Part shown: positions 5,299 to 5,314 of the stretch, one piece after another
Numbering within the stretch: the stretch's first letter is position 1
Layout of the letters: each line of letters begins with the position of its first letter
Assembly: GCA_963579925.1 (NCBI GenBank)
Contig: CAUZJA010000196.1
Span: 1-5,314 of the forward strand
Direction: 5' to 3'
Origin: UBA1151 sp963579925
GTDB taxonomy: Bacteria; Chloroflexota; Dehalococcoidia; Lucifugimonadales; Lucifugimonadaceae
DNA: 5,314 nucleotides
The notes under the pieces: generated by a model
What the model was told of the DNA's origin: nothing
Databases searched by the model: none
Seen by the model: the letters and a program-made list of their open reading frames with translations, nothing else
Program-made: the position numbers and the translations under genes

Positions 5299-5314
5299 CT
5301 GTCCCGGCTCCGGC

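Overview
The window looks like a piece of a bacterial chromosome of moderately high GC. Genes are tightly packed with ATGA overlaps, several have Shine-Dalgarno sites, and one carries a classic lipobox. There is no taxonomic marker such as rRNA, tRNA or a recognisable housekeeping gene. The style of the divergent lipoprotein and a CCTC/GAGG-type intergenic inverted repeat recall environmental Chloroflexota (Dehalococcoidia/SAR202-like), but that is a weak inference from memory.

Layout. Positions 1-49 may hold the last codons of a + strand gene cut by the window edge, followed by a small hairpin. A GC-rich imperfect inverted repeat (82-187) separates it from a minus-strand operon. Read 5'->3' on the minus strand, that operon is an MFS exporter gene that is now broken (3173->1931), an intact paralogous MFS exporter (1929->697) and a GNAT acetyltransferase (700->164). 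Spacings are 1 bp and a 4-bp ATGA overlap, so translation was probably coupled. The broken gene carries an in-frame TGA exactly where the intact paralog has Trp116, plus a frameshift near the 3' end. Homology to the paralog continues in the expected frames across both lesions.

A divergent intergenic region (3174-3455) holds a 13-bp direct repeat next to the exporter start and an 18-bp palindrome nearer the + strand genes. On the + strand there is a secreted lipoprotein (3456-4190) whose second domain seems to run on in another frame (4187-4486), meeting it at an ATGA junction. Next comes a 7-TM membrane protein (4530-5273). Its start is preceded by an 11-bp tandem repeat that forms a chain of three ATGA-overlapping mini-ORFs.

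How they may work together: the minus-strand genes suggest small-molecule efflux plus acetylation, but no substrate can be named. The + strand genes encode envelope proteins of unknown function. I see no strong evidence for a wholly new system. The items most worth a second look are the doubly broken transporter beside its paralog, the split lipoprotein, the mini-ORF chain, and the GNAT C-terminus encoded by a repeat arm.
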